The notes under the pieces are model-generated. The model was not told the origin of the DNA. It was given only the letters and a program-made list of their open reading frames with translations, and searched no databases. Below, piece by piece: positions 1 through 5,338 of a DNA stretch of 6,143 nucleotides. Source of the stretch: Nitrospirota bacterium (GTDB lineage Bacteria > Nitrospirota > UBA9217); NCBI GenBank assembly GCA_021788515.1, contig JAJYKN010000094.1, positions 1 to 6,143 on the forward strand. Direction: 5' to 3'. The stretch's first letter is position 1; every line of letters starts with the position of its first letter. The position numbers and the translations under genes are program-made.

Positions 1-273
1 GAAGTAGTCTCCCAGGAGTATGAACTGGAATACGGCACCGACAGGATAGAAATTCACAAAGACGCCTTAAAGAAAGGCGAGCGGGTCCTTCTCATCGATG
101 ATCTTCTTGCTACCGGCGGCACTGCCCTGGCTGCCGCCGCACTGGTCGAACAACTCGGAGCAAAAGTCGTCGAGATGGCGTTTATTGTGGATTTGCCGGA
201 CGTGGGCGGGAAAAAGAAGCTCACGGCAAAGGGGTATAAAGTTTTTGCCTTGACGGAGTTCGAGGGGGATTAG
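1..273 (+). CDS. apt: Adenine phosphoribosyltransferase, C-terminal half (5' end outside window)
   Basis: Ninety codons are open from the first base to a TAG at 271-273. The product converts adenine plus PRPP to AMP and pyrophosphate, a cytosolic purine-salvage step. Visible residues 29-41 form the type I phosphoribosyltransferase PRPP-binding loop (hydrophobic strand, then IDDLLATGGT), with the acidic pair followed by ATGGT. The stretch before it, ELEYGTDRIEIHKDA, is the typical flexible-loop region of Apt. The tail from residue 53 (GAKVVEMAFIVDLPDVGG) and the ending FALTEF also fit the family. Apt proteins are usually about 170-180 residues, so roughly the N-terminal half lies upstream of the window. 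The gene converges on the DUF554 gene and ends at the shared terminator. Confident on family; xanthine or hypoxanthine transferases are less likely because of the EYG and DLPDxGG segments. Confidence 0.95.
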   Translation, partial: EVVSQEYELEYGTDRIEIHKDALKKGERVLLIDDLLATGGTALAAAALVEQLGAKVVEMAFIVDLPDVGGKKKLTAKGYKVFALTEFEGD

Positions 274-297
274 GCTTCGAAACATATCTGGCTCATG

Positions 298-335
298 AAA
301 AAAGGCGTTGTCGATATGGACGACGCCTTTTTTTT
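298..335. terminator. Bidirectional intrinsic terminator between apt and the DUF554 gene
   Basis: A hairpin with GGCGTTGTC (304-312) pairing with GACGACGCC (319-327), one G-U wobble, closes a 6-nt loop at 313-318. It is flanked by six A's on the left and eight T's on the right, so it yields a U-tract when read from either strand. It sits between the stop of apt (273) and the stop of the convergent gene (340), exactly where a shared terminator is expected. Confidence 0.92.
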
Positions 336-339
336 GAAG

Positions 340-1014
340 TTATCCGGCCACCATCCCGTAGAGGACGATCAGGATAAGCGCGGGCAGCATGTCGATGGTT
401 TTTATGGCTTTGAGTTTGAGCAGGTTGAGGCCGATGGCGAGCACGATGATGCCGCCCACACCGTCGATATTGTTCATCATGCGTTCCGCGGTAAGGAACG
501 TGAGCCCGCCGGAGAAGATCGTAAGAGCGCCTTGAATGACAAGGACCGTCACGGCGGAGAAAGCGACGGAGAGCCCGTAGCGCGAGGCGAGAATAAAGGA
601 GGCGAATCCGTCCATGACCGACTTCGTCTTAATCAGCAGGCTGTCATTATATAACCCGTCCTTGAGCGAACCGATGATGGTCATGGATCCGACGCAAAAG
701 AGCGTGCTGGCGATAAGAAACCCTTCAATATCGTATTTGCCGGAGAGGTAAGAATCGTTCAATCGGTTGAGTTGCCCGTGCAGGCGGTCTTCGAGTTTCA
801 TGACGCCGCCTGCGAAGGTCCCGAGCACGAGCGCGAAAACCATGGGGACAATGTCGCTCCCCTGCAAGCTCATCTTGATCCCGACGAACGCCGTCACGAG
901 GCCGAGCACGGTAAAAACCGTTTCCTTCACATCGTCGCGGATCTTTTTTCCCGTCAGAAGCCCGAGCGCGCTTCCGCCTGCTACGAGCAATCCGTTGAAT
1001 AGATATCCTTTCAT
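340..1014 (-). CDS. DUF554 family integral membrane protein (YqgA/YdfK-like)
   Basis: The gene encodes 224 residues and is predicted to sit in the inner membrane. Hydrophobic segments fall near residues 4-20, 33-50, 55-72, 98-117, 136-160, 183-200 and 206-222, giving about six or seven passes. The family hallmark is at about 106-136: FCVGSMTIIGSLKDGL, then KSVMDGF. The N-terminal glycine-rich segment (GLLVAGGSALGLLTGKKI) is also typical. The length matches the family, and the function of DUF554 proteins is not established; a transport role is only a guess. The start is constrained: the next upstream in-frame codons contain no ATG, GTG or TTG before a TAG, so ATG 1014 is the earliest start. 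No good ribosome-binding site precedes it. The gene is transcribed divergently from the 1217 gene and converges on apt. Confidence 0.9.
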   Translation of the reverse strand: MKGYLFNGLLVAGGSALGLLTGKKIRDDVKETVFTVLGLVTAFVGIKMSLQGSDIVPMVFALVLGTFAGGVMKLEDRLHGQLNRLNDSYLSGKYDIEGFLIASTLFCVGSMTIIGSLKDGLYNDSLLIKTKSVMDGFASFILASRYGLSVAFSAVTVLVIQGALTIFSGGLTFLTAERMMNNIDGVGGIIVLAIGLNLLKLKAIKTIDMLPALILIVLYGMVAG

Positions 1015-1022
1015 GGAAGACC

Positions 1023-1051
1023 AGTATAACTATTTTTATCATGGATTGGAA
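1023..1051 (-). promoter_or_regulatory. Candidate sigma70-type promoter of the DUF554 gene, placing the start site at the ATG
   Basis: On the minus strand a TTCCAA (-35-like, 1046-1051) and TATACT (-10, 1023-1028) are separated by exactly 17 bp. Only 8 nt lie between the -10 box and the ATG at 1012-1014. Transcription would begin at or just before the start codon, giving a leaderless or nearly leaderless mRNA. This agrees with the absence of a Shine-Dalgarno sequence. The -35 match is weak. Confidence 0.5.
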
Positions 1052-1138
1052 CAGGAATATGAGCGGGTGAGTTATGAGATTTAGAATATGCTACTCAAGG
1101 TTGCAAAAAATTGCAGACAACGCCTTGTAAAATTTTGA

Positions 1139-1167
1139 TTGAGTATTTTCTAAACTTGTGGTATCGT
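1139..1167 (+). promoter_or_regulatory. Candidate extended -10 promoter of the small secreted protein gene
   Basis: TTGAGT (1139-1144) and TATCGT (1162-1167) are spaced 17 bp apart. The -10 is preceded by TGG, giving the extended TGn motif. Each hexamer matches the consensus at four of six positions. It lies about 50 bp upstream of the ATG at 1217. The -35 box overlaps the right arm of a 7-bp inverted repeat (TACTCAA at 1092-1098, TTGAGTA at 1139-1145), which could be regulatory or accidental. Confidence 0.45.
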
Positions 1168-1216
1168 AGGCACCCATTAGCGCAATAAATTCAAACCCAA
1201 TAAGGAGGGGAATAGC

Positions 1217-1525
1217 ATGAAGAAGATTGTAGCGATTCTGGCAGTAGCGGTATTGGTTGTTTCAATGGCTTCTCTGGTGTTTGCAGCCGGGATAAGCATG
1301 GAAAAGGGCACGATCAAGAGCGTGGATGAAAAGGCAGGCACTGTTGTATTTTGCGCTGAGGGCACCAACAAGGACACCACCCTGAAGGCTGAAAAGGGCG
1401 TCGATCTCAGCAAAGTGAAGGCAGGGGACAAAGTAGAGGTCTCCGTCGAAAAGGACATGCTCAAGCACATGATGGTTGCTCCTGCCGCTCCCGCAGCAAA
1501 GCCCAGACCAGCAGTGGGCTGCTAA
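1217..1525 (+). CDS. Small secreted/periplasmic protein of unknown function, probable beta-barrel fold
   Basis: The gene encodes 102 residues. A clear Sec signal peptide covers residues 1-23 (MKK, hydrophobic core, SLVFA), with likely cleavage before Ala24, so the mature protein should be periplasmic. Residues 28-78 alternate as short beta strands with turns (KGTIKSVDEKAGTVVF, then KGVDLSKVKAGDKVEVSVEKD). This resembles small OB-like exported domains of the DUF1344 or CusF kind; the match is by pattern only. The tail from 88 is Ala/Pro rich and ends in Cys102; the only other cysteine is Cys46. A Met/His cluster (KHMM, 83-86) might hint at metal binding, but this is speculation. The start is secure: AAGGAGG at 1202-1208 lies 8 nt before the ATG. 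The gene appears monocistronic, with its own promoter and terminator. Confidence 0.82.
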   Translation: MKKIVAILAVAVLVVSMASLVFAAGISMEKGTIKSVDEKAGTVVFCAEGTNKDTTLKAEKGVDLSKVKAGDKVEVSVEKDMLKHMMVAPAAPAAKPRPAVGC

Positions 1526-1542
1526 GCTCAGGCATTATTCTC

Positions 1543-1577
1543 AAAGGGAGTCCCCGAAAGGGAGACTCCCTTTTTTT
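1543..1577 (+). terminator. Intrinsic terminator with GAAA tetraloop
   Basis: A 13-bp stem pairs AAAGGGAGTC (1543-1552) plus CCC (1553-1555) with GGG (1560-1562) plus GACTCCC and three T's (1564-1573). It has a single bulged A at 1563, a GAAA tetraloop at 1556-1559, and a run of seven T's from 1571. It lies 17 nt after the stop of the secreted-protein gene and is the strongest terminator in the window. Confidence 0.95.
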
Positions 1578-1604
1578 ATTGCTTACCCTTTCCCACAAAA
1601 TGCC

Positions 1605-1633
1605 TTGATTTATGGGGAGGTTTGCTTTATTAT
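1605..1633 (+). promoter_or_regulatory. Sigma70-type promoter of the basic-protein/rlpA unit
   Basis: TTGATT (1605-1610) and TATTAT (1628-1633) are separated by exactly 17 bp, matching the consensus at four and five of six positions. Transcription should begin near 1640, leaving a leader of about 50 nt before the GTG at 1691. The promoter lies just after the preceding gene's terminator. It also rules out the longer reading-frame start at TTG 1622, which falls inside the promoter. Confidence 0.7.
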
Positions 1634-1690
1634 TGTCATCCAATTGCGTACAGACGCAGCCACTATAACAGAACCAACGAGGAGGAAGCA

Positions 1691-1915
1691 GTGATCAAAG
1701 TAAATCAGGAAGAACTCAAGCAGAAAATTGAAAAACTGAAAAAGGCTGCAGCGGAAAAAGCAGCAAAGGCCGGCAGCAAAAAGTCGGAACCAGAGGCCCG
1801 CGAGGCCCTCAAAAAAGTGAAACGGGCGCAGCGGAAGCTCCGTTCTGCCAAGGCATACAAGTCGGCCGGCAAGAAGGCCGAAGCGAAACCAGCCGAGGAA
1901 AAGGCGACCGCATAA
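1691..1915 (+). CDS. Small Lys/Ala-rich basic protein, unknown function, coupled to rlpA
   Basis: The protein has 74 residues, starting at GTG 1691 with GAGGAGG at 1679-1685 (5-nt spacing). It is extremely basic: by hand count 20 Lys and 4 Arg against 10 Glu and no Asp, net about +14, with 17 Ala. It has no signal peptide or membrane segment. Residues 6-28 form a likely amphipathic helix or short coiled coil (EELKQKIEKLKKAAAEKAA). A second helix spans about 34-52 with the motif EALKKVKRAQRKLR. The tail is a low-complexity Lys/Ala/Glu segment. The composition resembles histone H1-like or other nucleic-acid-binding tails, but no specific family is recognised and DNA or RNA binding is inference. 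It is the first gene after the 1605 promoter and ends 11 nt before the rlpA start, so the two are probably co-transcribed. Confidence 0.75.
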   Translation: MIKVNQEELKQKIEKLKKAAAEKAAKAGSKKSEPEAREALKKVKRAQRKLRSAKAYKSAGKKAEAKPAEEKATA

Positions 1916-1926
1916 CGGATAGCGCA

Positions 1927-2664
1927 GTGAGTTGCCGTTCATCTCATACGATGATGCAGGTGCTCCGGATTGGCACGGCCTGCGCGACCACGTTGCTTCT
2001 CGGAGCATGCGCGGGGGCGGTAAAACCGATGCCACCCGCTGAGATTTCATCGCCTTCAACGTTGCTCACGACGTCGGTCACATCCTCGGCGCCGATGCCT
2101 GTTCAGGGACGAATCCTGCCGGGCGTGACCTCCTTCGAAACGGGGACGGCTGCCTGGTACGGTAAAGAACTGCAGGGGAAGAAAACCGCGGATGGAGAAG
2201 TCTTCGATATGTACGGCCTTACGGCAGCCCACCGGACCTTGCCGCTCGGCACGATCATTCTCGTTACCAATCTTGACAATTCCAAAAGCGTCAAAGTGAA
2301 GATCACAGACCGGGGCCCGTTCACCAACACCAGGGTCCTGGACCTTTCCTACGGGGCTGCCCGGGAGCTGGGGTTTGTTGCCCGGGGCACTGCCCGGGTA
2401 TCGATCGAGATCTTGAAAACAGCGCGCGAGCCTGCACTGTACACGGTTCAGGCGGCGACCTTTGCCGAAGAAGAGAACGCGCGGCAGCTTAAGTACCGGC
2501 TGTCCAAGAAATTCGAGGTGGTGACGATCGTGCCGTTCGAGACGAACGTTGCACGGTTTTACCGCGTTCGCGTCGGGTCCTATTCCTCCGAAGAACTGGC
2601 GGAACAGGTGGCGAAGAAGCTGACGTTCGAGGGACTGGAACCGATCGTGGTGAGGAAAGATTAA
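1927..2664 (+). CDS. rlpA: RlpA-like septal/envelope lipoprotein (DPBB domain plus SPOR domain)
   Basis: The protein has 245 residues. A lipoprotein signal ends in the lipobox LLGAC with Cys28 as the acylation site, so it is expected to be anchored to the outer membrane. A Pro/Ser/Thr linker follows to about residue 68. The double-psi beta-barrel (about 70-163) has the RlpA signatures TAAWYG, TADGEVFD, AAHRTLPLGT (His102), KITDRGPF (Asp128) and RVLDLS. The C-terminal SPOR domain (about 170-245: LYTVQAATFA, then FYRVRVGSYS) binds denuded septal peptidoglycan. Pseudomonas RlpA is a lytic transglycosylase acting on glycan strands lacking stem peptides; the conserved His and Asp here suggest similar activity. 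GTG 1927 has only a weak GGA upstream. ATG 1951 or 1954 are alternative starts that still leave a complete signal. No intrinsic terminator follows. Confidence 0.93.
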   Translation: MSCRSSHTMMQVLRIGTACATTLLLGACAGAVKPMPPAEISSPSTLLTTSVTSSAPMPVQGRILPGVTSFETGTAAWYGKELQGKKTADGEVFDMYGLTAAHRTLPLGTIILVTNLDNSKSVKVKITDRGPFTNTRVLDLSYGAARELGFVARGTARVSIEILKTAREPALYTVQAATFAEEENARQLKYRLSKKFEVVTIVPFETNVARFYRVRVGSYSSEELAEQVAKKLTFEGLEPIVVRKD

Positions 2665-2740
2665 GGCGATTGCATACGAAGACACGCTGCGTTTCGAGGC
2701 TTTGTGTGCATATGAATGGTCTCGTAAAAAGTCGGATTTA

Positions 2741-2815
2741 ACCGCAGAGCCGCAGGGCGCGGAGAAAAACTGCTAATCTTTAAGATCTTTTCCTCTGCAT
2801 CTCGGCGTCTCGGGT
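2741..2815. repeat. Degenerate inverted repeat with 8-bp period, between rlpA and pepA
   Basis: Two 28-nt arms (2741-2768 and 2788-2815) flank a 19-nt A/T-rich centre. Each arm is three CG/AG-rich octamers followed by four A's on the loop side. The left arm starts ACCGCAGA; the right arm, on the other strand, starts ACCCGAGA. Direct arm pairing is poor (15 of 28), best at the outer octamer and the A-tracts. It recalls the widespread intergenic repeats of CGCAGAG type seen in many bacterial genomes; that identification is from memory. It is too imperfect and lacks a U-tract at its end to call it a terminator. The surrounding gap (2665-2845) shows no gene and no convincing pepA promoter. Confidence 0.55.
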
Positions 2816-2845
2816 GGATTTTGATTTGGGAAAATTAAGGCATCG

Positions 2846-4342
2846 ATGAAAATAAAGGTCATTGCAGGCAAACTGGAAACACACAAGACCGGCGGGGCAA
2901 TCATCCTTCTTTTCGAGAGTGAGAAACTCGACGGCGCCGCAGCGCGGATCGACAAGGCACTGGGCGGGACCGTATCGGGACTCATGAAGCGCGGCGATTT
3001 CAAGCCCAAACCCGGCGCAGTCCACCTGTTGTATCCCGAAGGCAGGATCGCGGCAGAACGGCTGGTCCTGGCTGGGCTGGGCAAGCGGAGCGAGTTTACC
3101 ATGAACCGCCTGCGGCAGGCCGCAGGCAAGGCGGCCCCTTCGCTCCGAACAGCCGGAGCGCGGGACGTTACGGTGCTCGTTGAAGGTTTTGGCCGGGACC
3201 TGGAAGAAGCGTCCCAGGCCTTGGTTGAAGGAAGCATGCTGGGGCTCTACCGTTTTCTAAAATACAAGACCAATGATGAGAACGACCGGAACAGGGATGT
3301 CACGACGATCACGCTTCTGACCGGGACGGCAGGTGCGGTCAAGGCCCTTCAAGCGGGCGCCAGGAGCGGAGTCGTGATTGCCGATTCCACTGCAATGGTA
3401 CGCGACATGGTAAGTTCTCCCCCCATTGATATGACGCCTGCTATCATCGCGGCTAAAGCGCGGGAACTCGGACGTCAGTTCGGGTTCAAGGTGCAGGTGC
3501 TGGAGCGCAGCCAGATGCAGAAGCTCGGCATGGGGGCGCTGCTTGGCGTCGCCGCAGGCAGCGTACAACCGCCGAAGTTCATCATCATGGAGTATTGGAA
3601 GGGCGGAAAAAAGCCCCTTATCGCGCTGGTAGGCAAGACCATCACCTTCGATTCGGGCGGCATATCGATCAAACCATCGGAGAATATGGATAAGATGAAG
3701 GACGACATGTCCGGCGGGGCCGCGGTGCTCGGGGCGATGCGCACGGTTGCGGCGCTCAGGCTCCCGCTCAACATCGTGGGCCTGCTCCCGGCTACGGAGA
3801 ACATGCCGGGCGGCAGCGCATACAAGCCCGGCGACGTGCTCCGCACCATGTCCGGCCAGACCATCGAGGTCATGAATACCGATGCGGAGGGAAGGCTCAT
3901 TCTTTCCGACGCTCTTGCTTATGCGTGCCGCTACAAACCGGCTGCGATCGTGGATATTGCAACGCTCACCGGCGCCTGCAGGATCGCTCTGGGCCAGGAG
4001 GCCACGGGCATGCTCGGCACGGACGAGAAGCTCAAGGAGAAGATCCGCGATGCAGGCGAAAAAACCGGCGAGCGCGTCTGGGAAATGCCGCTCTGGGAAG
4101 GGTACTACGACCAGATCAAGAGCGACATTGCCGATATGAAGAATACCGGCGGCAGGGACGGCGGTTTGATCACGGCTGCGGCGCTTCTTTCCAAATTCGT
4201 GCAGAAGTATCCCTGGGTGCACCTCGACATCGCGGCAACCGCCTGGACCGAGAAGGACCGGCCGTACACGCCGAAAGGCGCGACGGGCATCGGCATGCGG
4301 CTCCTGACGCAGTTCCTCAGGGACTGTGCCGAGAAGGGATAG
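2846..4342 (+). CDS. pepA: Leucyl aminopeptidase, peptidase family M17
   Basis: The protein has 498 residues, the usual size for a full-length cytosolic M17 aminopeptidase. It removes N-terminal amino acids from peptides using two divalent metal ions, and the family forms hexamers. The N-terminal regulatory domain spans about 1-165 and the catalytic domain about 175-495. Ligand and catalytic residues are all present: Lys264 (LVGK), Asp269 (FDSGG), Lys276 (IKPS), Asp287 (DDMSGG), and Asp346, Glu348 and Arg350 in the signature NTDAEGRL. Their spacing (5, 7, 11, 59, 2, 2) is identical to E. coli PepA as I recall its numbering (K270 to R356), so activity is expected. The start ATG is preceded by TAAGG at 2836-2840. 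E. coli PepA also binds DNA in Xer recombination; nothing here tests that. Repeats lie on both sides and the gene seems transcribed alone or with the LysR gene. Confidence 0.97.
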   Translation: MKIKVIAGKLETHKTGGAIILLFESEKLDGAAARIDKALGGTVSGLMKRGDFKPKPGAVHLLYPEGRIAAERLVLAGLGKRSEFTMNRLRQAAGKAAPSLRTAGARDVTVLVEGFGRDLEEASQALVEGSMLGLYRFLKYKTNDENDRNRDVTTITLLTGTAGAVKALQAGARSGVVIADSTAMVRDMVSSPPIDMTPAIIAAKARELGRQFGFKVQVLERSQMQKLGMGALLGVAAGSVQPPKFIIMEYWKGGKKPLIALVGKTITFDSGGISIKPSENMDKMKDDMSGGAAVLGAMRTVAALRLPLNIVGLLPATENMPGGSAYKPGDVLRTMSGQTIEVMNTDAEGRLILSDALAYACRYKPAAIVDIATLTGACRIALGQEATGMLGTDEKLKEKIRDAGEKTGERVWEMPLWEGYYDQIKSDIADMKNTGGRDGGLITAAALLSKFVQKYPWVHLDIAATAWTEKDRPYTPKGATGIGMRLLTQFLRDCAEKG

Positions 4343-4346
4343 ATTC

Positions 4347-4424
4347 GAAGCGGCGATGCGGGGAAACGGAGAACCGGCGTGACACACAATGCCCCGATTC
4401 ACCCATTCTCCGATTCACCGATTC
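4347..4424. repeat. Inverted repeat made of eight 8-bp units (consensus GAANCGGN)
   Basis: Four tandem octamers fitting GAANCGGN run along the plus strand at 4347-4378. Four more run along the minus strand at 4393-4424, around a 12-nt centre (4380-4391). Six units fit the consensus exactly; one has T at position 3 (4355-4362) and one has G at position 5 (4401-4408). The 33-nt arms match at 23 positions without gaps, and mismatches fall mostly at the two variable positions of each unit. It starts 4 nt after the pepA stop and ends 9 nt before the LysR start. It could form a long imperfect hairpin between the genes, but there is no T-tract. Confidence 0.8.
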
Positions 4425-4433
4425 AGGCATTTC

Positions 4434-5333
4434 ATGGACCTCCATCAGATCGAAATATTCTGCACCCTCGTCGCGCTCCGCAGTTTTTCCAAGACAGCGG
4501 AGACGCTCTATCTGACCCAGCCCACCGTGAGCGGCCATATTAAAAACCTTGAAACGGAACTCGGAGTGAAGCTGGTGGACCGCCTCGGCAAGCGGGTGAT
4601 GCCCACGGAGGCGGGTGAAGTGCTTTTCCGGTACGGCCAGAAGCTTCTTGTCCTGCGCGACCATGCGCAGCAGGAAATTGCGGCCTTGTCGGGCCAGGTA
4701 AGCGGCATTCTGAAGATCGGCGGAAGCACCATTCCGGGCGCGTACATCCTCCCGTCCTTTATCGGCGCGTTCAAAAAAACACATCCTTCGGTGGCGGTCC
4801 AGCTTGTTATCGACGATACGGCAAAGATGGCAGAGGCGGTATTAAGCGGCGATTTGCACATCGGCGTCGTCGGCGCCCGTATGACCGAACCGCAGTTGGA
4901 AGTCTATCCGTTCCTGCGGGACGAGCTTGTTGTCGCGGTTCCTGCGGCTCACGCCTGGGCAGGGAAAAAGACCGTGGCAATCGGGGCTTTGCAGGGGGAA
5001 CCGTTCATTCTCCGCGAAAAAGGATCGGGAACACGGCGCATCATGGAAGAGCGGCTCGGCAAGGAAGGCGTTTCAATAGCAGACCTGAAGATTGTTGCGG
5101 TCATGGGCAGCAGCGACGCCGTTCGCCAGTCGGTGAAAGGCGGGCTCGGCATTTCGATCCTGTCAAGCCGCGCAATCCACGATGATGTGAAGGCAGGCAG
5201 GCTGGCCGCGGTGCGGGTCAAGGGCGTGCCGATCGAACGAAGCTTCTCGATCATCCTGCGCAAAGGCAAGAGCCGCTCACCCTTGTGCAGGACCTTTCTG
5301 GATTTTCTCTTGAAGTCGAACCTGAACGCCTGA
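4434..5333 (+). CDS. LysR-type transcriptional regulator, CysL-like class
   Basis: The protein has 299 residues from ATG 4434. The N-terminal winged helix-turn-helix has its HTH at about 18-40 (SFSKTAETLYLTQPTVSGHI), opening with the family-typical MDLHQIEIFCTL. The effector domain (about 90-295) is a type 2 periplasmic-binding fold with GGSTIPGAYILP (96-107) and FILREKGSGTR (191-201). These are features of CysL-like regulators and of the group annotated as selenium-metabolism-associated LysR proteins; ligands in related CysB/CysL proteins are often sulfur compounds. The SGTR loop is a plausible anion site, but the ligand and targets are unknown here and no sulfur or selenium gene is visible. 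ATG 4389 would add 15 residues encoded by the upstream repeat and misalign with the family, so ATG 4434 is preferred despite only a weak AGG at 4425-4427. The stop is 5 bp from the convergent TPR gene's stop. Confidence 0.9.
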   Translation: MDLHQIEIFCTLVALRSFSKTAETLYLTQPTVSGHIKNLETELGVKLVDRLGKRVMPTEAGEVLFRYGQKLLVLRDHAQQEIAALSGQVSGILKIGGSTIPGAYILPSFIGAFKKTHPSVAVQLVIDDTAKMAEAVLSGDLHIGVVGARMTEPQLEVYPFLRDELVVAVPAAHAWAGKKTVAIGALQGEPFILREKGSGTRRIMEERLGKEGVSIADLKIVAVMGSSDAVRQSVKGGLGISILSSRAIHDDVKAGRLAAVRVKGVPIERSFSIILRKGKSRSPLCRTFLDFLLKSNLNA

Positions 5334-5338
5334 CCTGT

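Noticed and set aside
1622..1690. Longer start (TTG 1622) for the basic protein
   Set aside because: It lies inside the -10 region of the promoter, upstream of the expected transcription start, whereas GTG 1691 has a strong GAGGAGG at proper spacing.
2056..2685. A 209-codon minus-strand frame opposite rlpA
   Set aside because: It is the antisense shadow of clear DPBB and SPOR domains; its composition (Arg, His, Pro rich) is typical of shadow frames.
2665..2740. Possible rlpA terminator or RNA gene after the stop
   Set aside because: Short complementary pieces exist but no stable stem followed by a T-tract, and no tRNA-like or riboswitch-like fold was recognised.
3257..4402. A 381-codon minus-strand open frame opposite pepA
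   Set aside because: It is antisense to a fully conserved M17 aminopeptidase, has no recognisable domain, and is a typical shadow frame in G+C-rich coding DNA.
4347..4424. CRISPR-like array from the repeated octamers
   Set aside because: Units are only 8 bp, have no spacers, and occur in inverted halves; no cas genes are present.
4389..4433. Longer LysR start at ATG 4389
   Set aside because: The added 15 residues come from the octamer repeat, and LysR proteins of this class start at MDLxQxEIF, which corresponds to ATG 4434.
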